A stretch of DNA of 64,000 nt from Coffea arabica (GCF_036785885.1 NC_092326.1:43539072-43603071); one strand, 5' to 3'; shown: positions 1-12,801, numbered from the stretch's first letter. Notes: generated from the sequence alone by a model not told the origin. Program-made: numbers and translations.

Positions 1-2514
1 AATCTACTCACCGGCAAACTCATTTTGTTTGGTTCTGATTTTTTTATCCTCCATTCATGGCTGCTAGCAAAGACACCATCAATTATCACTACCGATCCAT
101 TTTCGTCCTTCAACTCTCTCATGACTAGTCATCATTCATTTTTCACCATGAGTTTCATATGAACTCATAAGAATCTCTCCAAAATTCTTGCGGAATTTTT
201 CAGTTGTAGAGTTGTATACTCCATTTTCTTTCCAAGAAAAGAAGAAAAGAACCAAAAACAGAAAACCAACAAATACATTGAGGGAATCTGAGGAGCAAGA
301 GGAGCTCGCTGCTGCCATCACCATTGCCGGAGTTGCTATCTTCTTGCTAGAACCACCACTACTTATAAATCATCATGAAGGAAGCAGTGTGAGGTTTCCA
401 TAATCCTTTTTTTGTTTTAATCTCTAGGTTGAGATGATTTTTTTGACTGTTGAAATTGCTATCTTCTTCCCGTTTGCTTTGTTTTGTAGATGAATGAAAT
501 GGGACAGTGATGCTGCAATTTTGTTGTTTCTTTTTCACCTTTTCTGCCTGAATAAGGCTTGACAAGATATTTTTCGACTCAGCCATAATCAAATTTCATA
601 CGAAATATTCAATTTTTGTGATGACCTTAATCTTTTTGACAAAATGCCCAAATGAAATAAGTTTGTAAGTAGACCTGAGAGTATGTTTGAGAGCCATTTC
701 TCCTTTAAATTTTGCTTCACTTTCCTGAGAGTATATTTGTAAGCACATGACATGTGTCTTTTGTATATGTTTAATTCATTTAATTTACTACTCAATTAAA
801 TGAGTTAAACTTGGGGTATTGAAATGAAGATTAAATTTTGCACTCATAACGTTTATCTCACTCTAACAATATGAGTTGAAACTTTTAATTGTCTGCATTC
901 TTTCGTTTGGGCCTTTTTGATTTCTACGGTTTCAGAGTCTTTTGGTGTTCCATAGTCTTCAATTTCAGATGAAAAGCATAACCTCCATAAGGTCTCGAAA
1001 GCTTTCAGACACAAGTTGCTTTCTCAGAGAAAAAGTGCTCACAAATAGTATTAATCAACTGGTGCTCACGGTGCTCTTTGATAAAAGGAATTTTCTATTT
1101 GTTTTAGTTGTTTTATTTGCATCCAAAACACAAAATAAATATTGCATGGAAAGTGAATCACCAGTACTTTGAAGCTTGATGAAAAATTTGTGGATAGATA
1201 ATTATATTTTGATAGTTTGATTTATATAAAGTTTCTTAATAATGAAAAGTGCTTATTTAATGGATCAAGTGGATGATATGTAAAATAATTGTTGGGCTCA
1301 GTAATTTGGGATGTGAAGAAAATATTTCGTATCTCTTCATTTTGAATTACTAGCCTATATCCATGACAGGTAGTTTATTTTCATGATTTTAAATTTTAAC
1401 AAATAATATCTTGAGAATAAAAGAAGTGTAAAATTAGATTTCAGAATCTTTTGTTTAAACTGGTTTTATATGACTTTGTAATCTTATTTTTTTTTATTGT
1501 CCCTGATGATAGATAATTTAATTAGAGTTTGAGATAATTGCTAACTTGCTAGGCATGGAACTAGACATATCATTATTATTTGGCTGAAGGAGTTGATAAA
1601 GTTTCTTTAGATATTATATTTTAACTAGTAGAAATGATTGCAATTGTCAAAGGAGTGTAGTTAGTGGTGGAAGTTAGCATTGAGGCTTTCAATCTAGAGT
1701 GTCACTTGATAAAGTATTATTACAAAATTTAATTTTAATTAAGAAGACATTTTTGCTATCAAACTAATTGTTGTTTTGAATTTGTATATGTAGATCTGGA
1801 AATATGGCATTCATATTTTTATCTAAAATTACTATTTGTATTCTAGAGCTATTTGGTGAGATAATGTTCTCACCTATTTGTAATGCTATTAGGCATGATT
1901 TAAATGAGTGGATTAACTTGCTTTTTCTCTTAAAAAGAAAGAAAAATGTGCACGTTTATATGTTTTTATTGATGTTGAAAACTGTAACATGTTTTGGTGG
2001 TTTTTTAAACTTTTTCTGTTTATTAAAGTGCTAGAAATAATATGATTGTTTTTTGTTTTGTTACAACTAAAATTATGTTGTTATTAAACCGACAATGCAC
2101 TCATAATGGATTTGTTTTCTCTTCTTTTTTGGTACCATTATATGCACGTAATACTAGTTAAAAAATCTTTGTTCAAATCACAAAAAAATAGGGGGCTAAC
2201 TTGATTATTGGAATTTTTCTTCACAACAAATTTTTAATTATTTTTATACTCAATTTTCTCTAATATCTCTATTCATTATGTACCAAAATGATTTGTTATT
2301 ATGTATTCAACTAAGTTTCTAGGGGGTCCTGGCTGTGCCTTGCAGAGTCGAGGTACCTCTAGTCTTTGGTATATAAAAAATAAAAGGAACAAAAAAAAAC
2401 CAATAGATAGAAAAGAATGAAATCCTTTTTCTTGTTACAACTACAACTTGCAAATGTACAACAAACCTTTTTGAATGTGATAAAGAGTAATATATATGAA
2501 TTTAACAAATGAGC
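1..2514. other. AT-rich spacer, no gene recognised
   Basis: No convincing gene is seen here. The only stretch with coding flavour is plus-strand 188-403, a 71-codon ORF whose middle (about 275-400) is Glu-rich followed by a short hydrophobic run. I do not recognise it, and it is followed by AT-rich non-coding sequence. It could be a fragment of a gene or transposase lying off the left edge. Confidence 0.4.
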
Positions 2515-2908
2515 GTGTCATGGGTTCAAATTTGGACAAATGGGATTGAGGACAATTAACGGGTAACTACTAAACTTTCCCCATAGTCTATTTATACCAA
2601 GCATTCTTCTTATGGCTAGATCCAATCTCTCGGTTCCTGCGGGAGGGAAAAGAATTTCACGCTCTTCCTTTCGGGAAGGGAGGATTAGGGAAATCCTATT
2701 GATTGCAGCTTTCTCCAAACCCCCCCAAAAGACATGAAAAAAAAGACTCGAATAATACAATCACTCCGTCACCCAAAAATGAAAGGGGTGATCTCGTAAT
2801 TCTTGGTCTGTGAAGATGCATTGTTAGGCGCTCCATTTTTTCCCATTGAGGCCAAACCTAAACCTGTGCTCAAGAGATAGCTGGCCACACACTGATAAGG
2901 GATGTCCA
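2515..2908. other. Plastid-like DNA fragment in the nucleus (NUPT)
   Basis: This stretch is more GC-rich than its flanks and has the texture of chloroplast inverted-repeat DNA. From memory it resembles the non-coding region near trnV-GAC and rps12: the segment around 2620-2700 and the segment around 2760-2900, which ends near ACTGATAAGGGATGT, look like that plastid spacer with scattered substitutions. The 80-codon minus-strand ORF inside (2518-2760) is then a chance frame. The surrounding AT-rich nuclear sequence resumes at about 2909. The assignment is by recalled similarity, not by a search. Confidence 0.6.
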
Positions 2909-3706
2909 GTTTTTCACTACTCAACTATTAATAATATATTTTTACCCATTAAATTATTAAGAGTATAAATTTTGGCCCCTTCTATCTAATTTTGTCAGAT
3001 CTAACTAACAGTAGTATGTCTTGCAAATCATATGAACCCTTAGATTCGTTAGAATTAACGATAAAATCAGATAAAATGGTGCAAAATTTACGCATTTGAT
3101 TGTTCAGTAAGTAAAAACATACTATGAATAATTAAGGGACCAAATGTTGACTATATATTATTAATAATTAATTAAGGAACCAAATCTTGACAATTCAAAA
3201 AGTTCAATGATAACTACCCAAGTAATTTGCTCGAGAATTTTAAACCGAGAAACTCAGAGTACAAAATAAAATAACAACCCAAGGTCGAGAGTGCGAAGGC
3301 GGCCGAAACTGTGATAACAACCCAAAGTCGGAAATGGAGGTGTTGGGTAATTGGTTAATGGTTCCGGGTTTACTCTACCTGCTCAGCGAGCAGTCTTCTC
3401 TAGCGGAGTTTTAAACACTTTGTATAGTTTTCGGGCTTCCTTTGCTGTTTTCAACAGTTTAAACCATTAATTTAAGTTATTGAGCTATTTTGTACTGGAA
3501 GCCAACAAAAGAGGAAATTAGGACCAGATCGACCTTCTGATTGCTTGCTTCACCTGTCAGTAAAATGCTAATACGTTCCTTTCAGACAGGAGGAATGTTG
3601 CAGAGCAAACACAAAAACGTGTTGTTTCTCCCTTGCGAGAAGGATGAACAAATTTCCAGCATAAAACCGGAAATTTCTCATGAGCTGCTGAACAGAAACC
3701 AGGCCT
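2909..3706. other. Spacer downstream of the IF-3 gene
   Basis: No gene is seen. Positions 2909-3230 are AT-rich with repeated phrases (for example ttaattaaggaaccaaat versus aattaagggaccaaatg) that look like a decayed repeat. A TA microsatellite occupies roughly 3713-3740, next to the IF-3 stop codon, probably in its 3' untranslated region. Confidence 0.4.
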
Positions 3707-3708
3707 GA

Positions 3709-3745
<37 letters not shown>

Positions 3746-3773
3746 TATTGCATACCAAGTGATCCACGAGGCT

Positions 3774-6700
3774 TCATCTTTGCACCTTAGCTTGGCCATC
3801 AAAAGTCCGGTTTGGTATCACGTTTGTGCTTTCCCCACTAAATACACCCCATCTACCTTGCTCATCCCTATTAACAGCTTGCTCCCTGCCAAATTTGAAG
3901 TCAGACATGGGTCCATTCTGATGCCCGGCCGCCCTTGGAGGGCTGGAATTCCTCCTGCTATCAGGTGCATTCCTCTGCTTGTATCTATTAACTTCTGCTG
4001 GTGCATTCTGCTTCCCATGAGCGTCATTGCCTTGTCGAGCTCTGAAGACACCATAACTTGGGCCCTGGGGATCAGGATTATCTGGAGCAAAATTTTGTCC
4101 GTGGTTCCTGGAGTTTGTAGATGCAGGATACGCACGATTGACACCTTCAGTTTCTCTTCTTTGGGGCGATGCATTCATATTCAATGGTGGTTGCCTCACC
4201 CTATCAGGAAACTGGGATCCTGACTGCAATGTGTCTCTCCCACCAGGTCGTGGATAATGTGAAGAACCACCTTCTGATGAGCTCGATGGTTCACGTGCAA
4301 TTGAGAATTTCTCACTCCTTGAACTCTTAGAAACCCCATCTGCATTGTCGTTGAGGTCAAAAAGTTCATCAAAATCATCATCTGCATTAGCTGTTGTCCA
4401 GCCAGATATTTCCTTTTGCTCAACATCATCTCTTTCTTCAGAAAGAACGTCATCATCACCTCCCACCTCTTGAACACTAGCACTTGCTGCTTTCTTGTCC
4501 ATAGATGCTCTCTTTAATGAGCCTTTTTTTAATGGACCATACTTAACATGCCTCATAATAACATGTGCCTGATCCTTTTCCTCCACTCGGGTATCAGTTT
4601 CAACAACAGCTATATCTTCAATCTAAATATCAAAGTGTTATTGCCAAAATCAAAAAGTAAAAGAGGTTTGGGCAGGGCCACGAAATTACGAAGTATACTT
4701 ACCAAAGCAGAGAATCGAGAAAACAATGTTGCAGAGTCCTCACCCTTATCCACATTACCAATAGCTACACACTGGTAAAAAAAAAGGAAACATGAAAAAT
4801 ATTTTCCAAGTGAAATATAAACCAATTCCAGTAGAAAAGAAGATTTTAAGCAAATGGGCATTTTGCAAGTGTCAAAGTGTCAGAACGAAACTAATGATTC
4901 AGTCTTATTTCCAAGTTTATATATAAAACTAGCACAATTTCCAATAACAATCAGGTATTCTGACACACTTGATGATGCAATCGCTCCGTTAGTATAGGCT
5001 TGATAAAATACTCCGTTAGCTCATTCCAGGGAAAACCATTAGCTCTAAACTATAACAAGGAAGAAGGACAATACCTTGACACGATAACCGCTCTCCATTA
5101 GTCTCTTTGCCATGTCCGCTTTAATTTGTAAGTCATTGGGTGTCTGGAAAGGGAAAAGAAAAGGGGGTAAAAAAATACTGTCATAGTATCCGTGGGATCC
5201 AAATTAAGCATCAGAACTCAAGCCACTGTCTTGTTGATTTTGCTGAAATAACTCTGAAAAAGAATCGCAGTCTGAAAAGGCAATAGGCATATACAATCAT
5301 GCAGCAATCACCAGATACAATTTTGACGACTAAAAGGGGACACTTTGTATGCAACAACAGATATAAAATAGGCCCTATAAATTTTTTCAGATAAAATTTC
5401 ACAAGAAGTGGACAAGAATTATTGATAGATTGAGGGCTCCCACAAGCACTAAACCAAAACAATGGTAAAAATATCAACTGCAATAAGACTTACTGGTGTC
5501 CAGAAAGGCAAGTAATAAAACACTTACAATTTTAGCAGCAAATCGAACTTCTTTGCAGCCTCCGTTGCGTAAACTAACTTTAGACTGTGTTAAATAGACC
5601 AAAAAGATTAAACTTGGCCCCAGATTAAAAAGAAGAGAAAAGGCACTATATCATTAATTCATAATCTCACATACTACAAGAATTAGTGAACCGACATGTC
5701 TGAAATATCCAAGCAGGAAAATTATGTAACTTCATAATTCACATGCATGCATAAGCATGTTTTGACTTCTCATCACATATCTCTATGCAATATCAACCAT
5801 ATAGGCCCAAATGCACAAGAACTGTGTCAAATAAAGCAATAAACTAGGAAGTTGTATGAAACAGTAATCTTGGTAAACTACTTAGGATCGTGCTGCAGTA
5901 AAATCCACATGACTACAGTGCATTTCAAATATAAATCACGCTACTATCATTAGGAACCTAAACACGAGCAAAAAAATGAGATCCACAAACAATAAAAAGA
6001 TAGCTGCAGTAAAATCCTCAATAAAGGACAAAAATGTCGAGTTATTCAGTGAAATGATCCAATTCAACCCCTTGAAAAAGGCAAAGGTTCAAGTAAAAAG
6101 GTACCGTACCCTTTGTTTGGAGCGTTCTTTTTCCTGTAACTCTTTTTTATATTTTTCTTTGTAGTAGTCCATAAGTTTGCACACAGGAGGCTTGGCATTT
6201 CGTTGAACCTGAAGAAGCACCCCATCCCCCAGCCAAAGGGGGGGAAAAAAAACAAGAACATAGATTAGATTAAGAGCCATATGTCTCTCTCTCTCTACCT
6301 CTCTCTCTCACACACATATGCAAACCCACAAGAAGAAAGGACCAATTAAACCATATGCTTATGGACCTGAGAAACTAAGAAGGATATTGCTTTTTTAGGA
6401 GCTTGTAGTGTTCAAAAGCAACAGACCTAGGGTAGGCCTTGATTCAATTACATATTTACTGAACCTCATTTAGAAACTAGTGCCTTTAATTAAAACAACT
6501 GCTAACATTAGCCTATCGAAGCTCTATATCCTTTTTGAGACAAAGGTACAGACAGGCACATAACCAATTTTACTTGATGTATAAACTATCTCTCAGGATC
6601 TGTGGGCTCCCAACTATCTACGGGAAAGGGCTCTGTGTGGACTCAGGACAAACCCCAGAGAAGTAAACTCGAGACATTCTGAGGATGTTGCATCTCTGGG

Positions 6701-9700
6701 CAACCAGCACTTGCTTGGACATCATGGAGGATCTGGATCCGTTCAACAAGAATGGACAAGTGCAGGAGGATCCAAATCTGCTGCAGAGGGTAGAAGGCAG
6801 AAGAGATGGAGTGGAAGACTGCCAATCAGCAATTGGAGAAGGCAACGCCATGCCTTATCGCGACACAATTGGGGTCAAACTATCACCCACGAAGAAGATG
6901 GGTAGGAGAGTCTCTTTCTCTCTTCCTTTTAATCTTGGGTATAGACTGGCAAGAAGCAGCCGGGAGGTTCATTTTCCCTGCCCCCGGTATAATAGGAGCA
7001 GAACTAAGGATCAAAATAGACAGAGAAGAGGTGGGACACCACATGGACTTTGTGATGAGAGCTTGGCCACTTCTGGAGGAACATCGAGACCCAGGAAGGC
7101 AGAGGAGAGTGGCCAGAATGTGGAATGTAGGGAGACGAATACATAGACAGGCGATGCATGTGCCAGGGTTCAATCTGATCAGGAAGTTTAGCCAAATGAA
7201 GATCATCACTGGGAATGTGCATGGGGCTGGAAGCACCACATTCAGGGATCACTTTTTGGATCTCTATGACATCCACAACCCAGATGTAGTCATAGTTGTA
7301 GAAACTAAGATAGGAGGACAAGCAGCTGTGAACATGTATGTGAGCCTACCCTTTAGTGGGTACAAGATTGTGGACTCAGTTGGAAGGAGAGGAGGTCTCT
7401 ACCTCTTATGGCATCCTAACGAAGTTCGGGTCAACATCATCAGTAAAACAGAACAAGAAATTCATGGTCTAGTGCAAGTATCCTCGGATACTCCCTCTTG
7501 GTTTCTTTCAGCTGTGTATGCTAGCCCAAACTATAATAATAGGGTCATTCTGTGGGAGAATCTAAAACATGTAGCCTCCCAGAACTCCCTTCCCTAGTTG
7601 TGTCTGGGAGATTTTAATGAAAAGTTATCCAATTTGGAAAAGTTAGGGGGCAACCCCATCAATCAAAATCATGCTACAGTCTTTCAAAGCTGTCTGGACT
7701 TTTGTAATTTGCTAGACATTGGCTACTCTGGCCCTAGATTTTCTTGGCTTAATAAACGTTTTAATAAGGGTTTGATTCTTGAGAGAATAGATAGTGTTCG
7801 GAAATCCTTACTGGAACTCCCTGTTCCCAGACTCAGTTATTCATTTACCTAGAACTAGATTGGACCACTGCCTGATTTTAGTCAATCTCTTCCTTCCTGT
7901 TAGATGTATGAAAATTTTTAGATTTGAAAAATTTTGGTTGGCTGAACCTTCCTTAAAAGAGGTAGTTCAACAATCTTGGGGTGATAATAATAGCTTGATG
8001 CTTTCTATTGTTAAGTTTACTGACTCTGTCCAAATTTGGAGTGAAACCACTTTTAAAAATATCTTCAAGGAAAAAAGGATTCTGCTGGCCAGAATCTGGA
8101 GTATCCAACAGAGGCAGCAGAATGACATCTCCCATCACCTTGTTGACCTTGAAGCCCAACCTCTGAGTGAGTATAATTTGGTCCTTATCCAAGAAAAGGA
8201 GCTCTGGTGTATGAAGTCTAGACTTAACCAAGTGATCTGGAATGATTTAAACACAAAATTTCTCCAAGCTGCTACTATTCAAAGGAGAAAAAGGAACAGT
8301 ATTCACACACTCAGAACCCTTGCTGGAAATTGGATTTCTGATCAGAGTCAGCTTAGGGACCATATCTGTCTCTACTACCAGAAGCTCTTTTCTACAGATA
8401 TGGTTTGTTCCTTTAGGGAACCCGATGGGTTTCCTGTCATGAGGAGAATTCAAGACGCTAGTACAAAATTGCAACTGGGTAGAGTTCCCTCTCCTCAGGA
8501 AATAGATTAGGCCATCATGGACCTGAAACCCATGAATCTTTCAATCTTTCTGCTTACCTCCTGCTTTCTTTCAATCTTTCTGGACTGAATCAAGGGCTCT
8601 ATTTATAAGCTAGTCAAAGAATCTTTTGTTTCCTCCAATTTGCCTGAGGGAGCCAATGAAACCTATATTTGCCTTATTCCTAAGATCAGTGATCTGGAGA
8701 ATATCCAACAGTACAGGCCCATCAGCCTTTGCAACACCCCTTACAAGGTGTTATCCAAACTTCTAGTCAACAGAATCAGGCCCCTCATGGATTCCATTAT
8801 TTCTCCTACCTAAACCAGATTCATACCTGGCAGAAGAGGCTCAGATAACATTTTTATTGTCCAAGAAGCCACACACTGCTTAAACAAAAAGAAATGCAGG
8901 AATGCCTTCTGTGCTTTGAAAATTGATCTGGAAAAGGCTTATGATAAGTTGGAATGGTGTTTTATCAAAGCCCCGCATCACTTTGACTTCCCTCCTACCT
9001 TATGCTCTGTTATAATGAAGTGCATTTCCTCCAGCAGAGTGGCCATCCTCATTGATGGCACTCCTACTGATTGGATTCTTCCCTCAAGAGGTATTAGACA
9101 GGGGGACCCTATTTCCCCATATATCTTTCTTTTACGTATGGAGTACCTTTCTTTCAGTATTGAGCAGGCACTCCAACAGGGGAGTTGGGAAGCTTTAAAA
9201 ATAGGTGGGTGGGTTGGGGGGGGGGGGGGCTTGCTATTTCCCATTGTATGTTTGCAGATGATATAATCCTTTTGTCTAGCTGTCGTAACTCTTCTATCTC
9301 TGAGGTCAAATCCATTTTGGATAATTTTTGTCTGCGCTCTGGTCTCACCATCAGCCTTGAGAAATCAAAAGTCTTCTTCTCCAAAAACACTGATCCTTCC
9401 AAACCGACCAAAATCTCTTCTTTCTTAGGCGTGCACAGCATAGATGATCTAGAGAAATACCTAGGAATGCCTCTTTCCCATACCAGAATCTCTCCACAAA
9501 ATCATGCTTTCCTGGTAGACAAAATTAGACAAAAGCTAGCTGGCTGTAAGGCAAATCTTATTTCCTTTGCTGGAAGAAAAGCTATCATTCAACAAGTTTC
9601 TTCTGTCATGTCTTCCTTTTATGCACATTGTGCTCCTTTACCTAAGTCCACTTGTGATACTATTGACAAGATACAAAGAGACTTCCTATGGGGCTCCACC

Positions 9701-12547
9701 ACGGATAAGAAAAAGCTTCATTTAGTTAAATGGGATGCTGTAGCTACCCCTCTTTGTCAAGGCGGACTAGGAATTCGCAAGACTGCTGATGTGAATAAGG
9801 CTGCTATGGCTGGCCTCTGCTGGAGATTAAGACGTCAAAAGGACCAACCTTCGGCTCAGATTTTGAACGTTCTAACCACCAGAGAAAACTCACCCTGAAT
9901 GAGAAGCAGGGGTCAATTAACAAAAAGTGTTTTGAAGCTAGGTGTTGATCTCTATAATAGAGGAAAAAATTGGACAATTAAGAATGGCAATACTGTGAGA
10001 ATATGGCTTGATGATTGGACGGGACTAGGACCTCTCTGACATCTCATTTCCGGCCCTGTCACTGAAGGGGAAGACACTATGGTGGTCGCTCAGATATTTG
10101 GAGAGAGAGATTCTTCGAACCTCAACAAAATTTCTGTCATACTACCAGAGCTTGTAATTATGGTTATCAAGACCATTCCTAGACAGACCACCTCTCCTGC
10201 AGAAGATTCCTTGAAGTGGCAATTTACCCCAAGTGGTCAGTTCAGTCTGAAGACAGCAGTTGAATTAATTTGCTCGAATAACACTGCTGATGATAGTTCA
10301 GAAAGGGACTGGATATGGAAAGTGATGGCTAGCAATTGAGTAAGACATTTCTTATGGATTGCGTGCCAAGATAAACTCCCAACAAAAAGCAATCTACTCG
10401 AAAAATCCATTGTCCAGGAAGAATGCTGCCCACTGTGTGATCACAACAGAGAGGACACCTAACATAATCTGATTTTCTGTCCTAAGGCCAAAATCTTATG
10501 GAAAAGACTTGCTGTCCCTTGGAACTTTTGCCCTTTGCTGGTCAGAATTTATGCTCTTGGCTAAAGAAAGTATGCTGTATGCCAGACCATTCACCCTATT
10601 ATGGGATTCCCTGGGGAACCATGGCAGAATTTGGCTGCTGGATGCTTTGGAAGGATAGAAACAGGACTATCTTCAAACCTCAACCCCCCCCCCCCCAAAT
10701 AAACTTGTACATAGCTACAATTGTTAGAGCAACAGAATTCCTAAGCATAGGTCCTTTGAGCAGGAAAACCACCAGATACAAGACCTTGTCTTGGTTGCTT
10801 GGGAACCACGCCCACCTCATGCATTCAAACTAAACAGTGATGGAGCTTCATTTGGTAACCCTGGGCCAGTAGGGCCAGGAGGAATCATACGAAATCATTT
10901 AGGGAATGGATAAGTGGGTTTAGTAGAAATCTGGAATGGGCTTCCGCTGGCAAAATCCCTTAGCATACAGAATATTCATATTGAGCTGGATGCTAGTGTG
11001 CTAGTTCAAAAGATCTCTAAAGATAATTGTGATTCTTGTTCTTACTATCCTATTATTAATGACTGCAGGACTATCATGAGAACCTTCCTCACAACCACTG
11101 TTAAGCATGTATTCAGAGAAGCAAACTGCCGTGCAGATCCTTTGGCAAAAATGGGTGCAGAAGCTGAAGAATAAGGACTCAAGGTTTTCAATGAGCAGCC
11201 TGCAGCCATTTCGAAATTAGTTGAGAATGATTATAGGGCATCCTGTTTGCCCCGTTTTGTAAAATCAAGCACTTAAGCTCGAATTTGTTGTTCTGGTTAT
11301 CTTTTTTTTTTTTGGTCAGTGCAAGGAACTCCCTTTCCTACCAAATAAATAAACTATCTCTCAAATTCCAAAGGTTTAGCTCAATATTCCTCAGACTAAA
11401 CTAACCTTATGGCCCCCGCTCTACATTAGCAGTATCTGCTTGGTTATTAACAAGCTGCCACATGCTCTGATGTATAGGAAGGCCACAACATGTCGTAACA
11501 ACAAATATCAAGACAACATGTTGTAACAACAAATATCAAGATTGAGGTGAAAAAGATTTACCTCCACCAAATCAAGCTCCAAACTCCTCGCACGCTTTAG
11601 TGCTTCATACCTTGATACAACAGAGTGGCCTATGAATATAAACGAGTTTAAGTAAACAATTAGAGCAGACTCACCCACAAAATGAAATCAATTTAAAATG
11701 AGGCCTCTTCCTTAGAATCCATAGAAACCAATCAAAACAAAGCCATGCCAAAAGACATCTAACGCGGAGGTTCAGGTCTCGCTTGAAATTTTGGTCAAGC
11801 CTATGAAACTTCCCTAACATGGATAATGTTTAACAGATCGAGCCTCAGCTTTTAAAGCCTGTAGCCAGCTTCTTCTTCCCCTTTTTTTTCCCTGGGACCC
11901 CTAAATTCTAGTCTTCAAAAATCGACAACTGAGTTATTGAAAGGCAAATAGAAATAGAATGATTAAGAAGACGAGAGATGATCCTCGTCAGGGGTAACTA
12001 AATGCAGAAGCACCATGGTGCCATGTAAACAGACAAGAAGACACAACGTATAATTTCCTCCATATTACCATTCGAACTGGAACAAATTTCGATGCTAAAG
12101 TGAATAATGCAGGACATGTCAAAATTCAGAAAGTGAGCACAATTTGTTTTGGGTGTATCTAGTTGCTGTCACCTTCTTCAGTGACGAGTCGAATAACATC
12201 AGCGGTGACTTGCTCATTCAATCTCGGCCCGTCGGCGTGCTTCTCTTCCTTCTTTTTCATGAACTGCAATTGCCCAGACATTGCTCCATCAACTAAATTG
12301 TCAAAGTAGATTCTTATTCAAACAAAATTCAGAGACGAGTAGTCACCTGAACCGGAGCAGCGAAGCATCTGACATTGGTAGGCAAGTCGAGTAGAGGTGT
12401 GTGGCCAGGTGAGCTCGGAGAGTATAAAACTGAAATCTTGGTACGATTGGCTGAAATGGGACTGTGAATCTGAAGATAGGACCTTGAGAATTGGTTCCAC
12501 AATTTGGTATCGATTTGAGATCGCCTGACTCGCGTCCAAAATGCCAT
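3774..12547 (-). CDS. IF3: Translation initiation factor IF-3, organellar (probably mitochondrial)
   Basis: This gene encodes a bacterial-type IF-3, which binds the small ribosomal subunit in organelles, keeps subunits apart and checks start-codon pairing. Coding exons in transcript order are 12547-12347, 12263-12173, 11629-11562, 6208-6110, 5584-5528, 5143-5075, 4771-4703 and 4622-3774. All junctions are GT-AG and stay in frame, giving 500 residues. Residues 1-67 are Arg/Ser-rich and look like a targeting peptide. The IF-3 N-domain (about 80-145) contains RLNEQVTA, LDLVEVQRNAKPPVCK and MDYYKEKYK. The C-domain (about 154-250) contains GGCKEVRF, MAKRLMESGYRVK and HVIMRHVKYGP. Residues 250-500 form an acidic then Pro/Asn/Gln/Gly-rich tail absent from bacterial IF-3 (about 180 aa), though plant mitochondrial IF-3 proteins also carry long tails. 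Intron 3 (6209-11561) is 5.35 kb because of a LINE. Mitochondrial targeting is inferred; plastid IF-3 is the alternative. Confidence 0.93.
6581..6595. repeat. LINE target-site duplication, left copy
   Basis: ATAAACTATCTCTCA is repeated exactly at 11349-11363 on the far side of the LINE. It begins A-rich, as expected for L1 endonuclease priming sites. Confidence 0.93.
6596..11348 (+). mobile_element. L1-type LINE with RNase H domain, degenerate
   Basis: A non-LTR retrotransposon lies antisense within IF-3 intron 3, flanked by a perfect 15-bp duplication. ORF2 begins near 7198 with an endonuclease/exonuclease/phosphatase domain (VVIVVETKIGG, then CLGDFNEK near 7600). Reverse transcriptase follows: motif A KIDLEKAYDKLEW (8918), motif B GIRQGDPISPYIF (near 9090) and motif C MFADDIILL (near 9250). 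A C-terminal RNase H domain has NSDGASFGNPGP (near 10835), IELDASVLVQKI (near 10980) and FREANCRADPLAKMG (near 11110). The 3' end is a T-rich stretch then AAATAAAT at the target. Breaks visible: in-frame TAG before the GDFN motif, a frameshift near 7792, a TAG near 8507, a TAA near 8813, a 14-G run at 9216-9229 that shifts frame, and further stops near 9897 and 10912. It cannot encode an intact enzyme. The 5' part (6596-7197) shows no clear ORF1, so it may be 5'-truncated. Confidence 0.93.
11349..11363. repeat. LINE target-site duplication, right copy
   Basis: Exact 15-bp copy of 6581-6595, directly after the LINE 3' end (AAATAA). The pair fixes the insertion boundaries to the base and its sense-plus orientation. 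Confidence 0.93.
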
Positions 12548-12801
12548 TTCTCTTCCTCTCCTTTTTTTTTTCCCTGATTTTATTTCCACATGAATTTGGA
12601 ACTAGAACCCAATAGTTAGAGTTAAAACTTGAAAACAAGTTAATCGAGAAATCTGCAGCGAACAACTAGAGAACAGACAGGGGAATTGAGAAGAAGAGAC
12701 GACGTCGCTGGCCCCCAAAAAAAAAAGACGGATCGGGTTAAGCGGATCAAGAAGGCTCTAGTTAGGTTCTGCTCCTTGGGCCTTGGCCAACTAGAAAAGG
12801 C

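Noticed and set aside
2518-2760. 80-codon minus-strand ORF
   Set aside because: Lies in the plastid-like fragment, which resembles a non-coding plastid spacer.
3708-4223. 171-codon plus-strand ORF
   Set aside because: It is antisense to the last IF-3 exon and has no domain; the minus strand there continues the IF-3 C-domain in frame.
6685-7146. 153-codon plus-strand ORF at the LINE 5' end
   Set aside because: It overlaps two other long frames, lacks zinc-knuckle or other ORF1 motifs, and is best left as undefined LINE 5' sequence.
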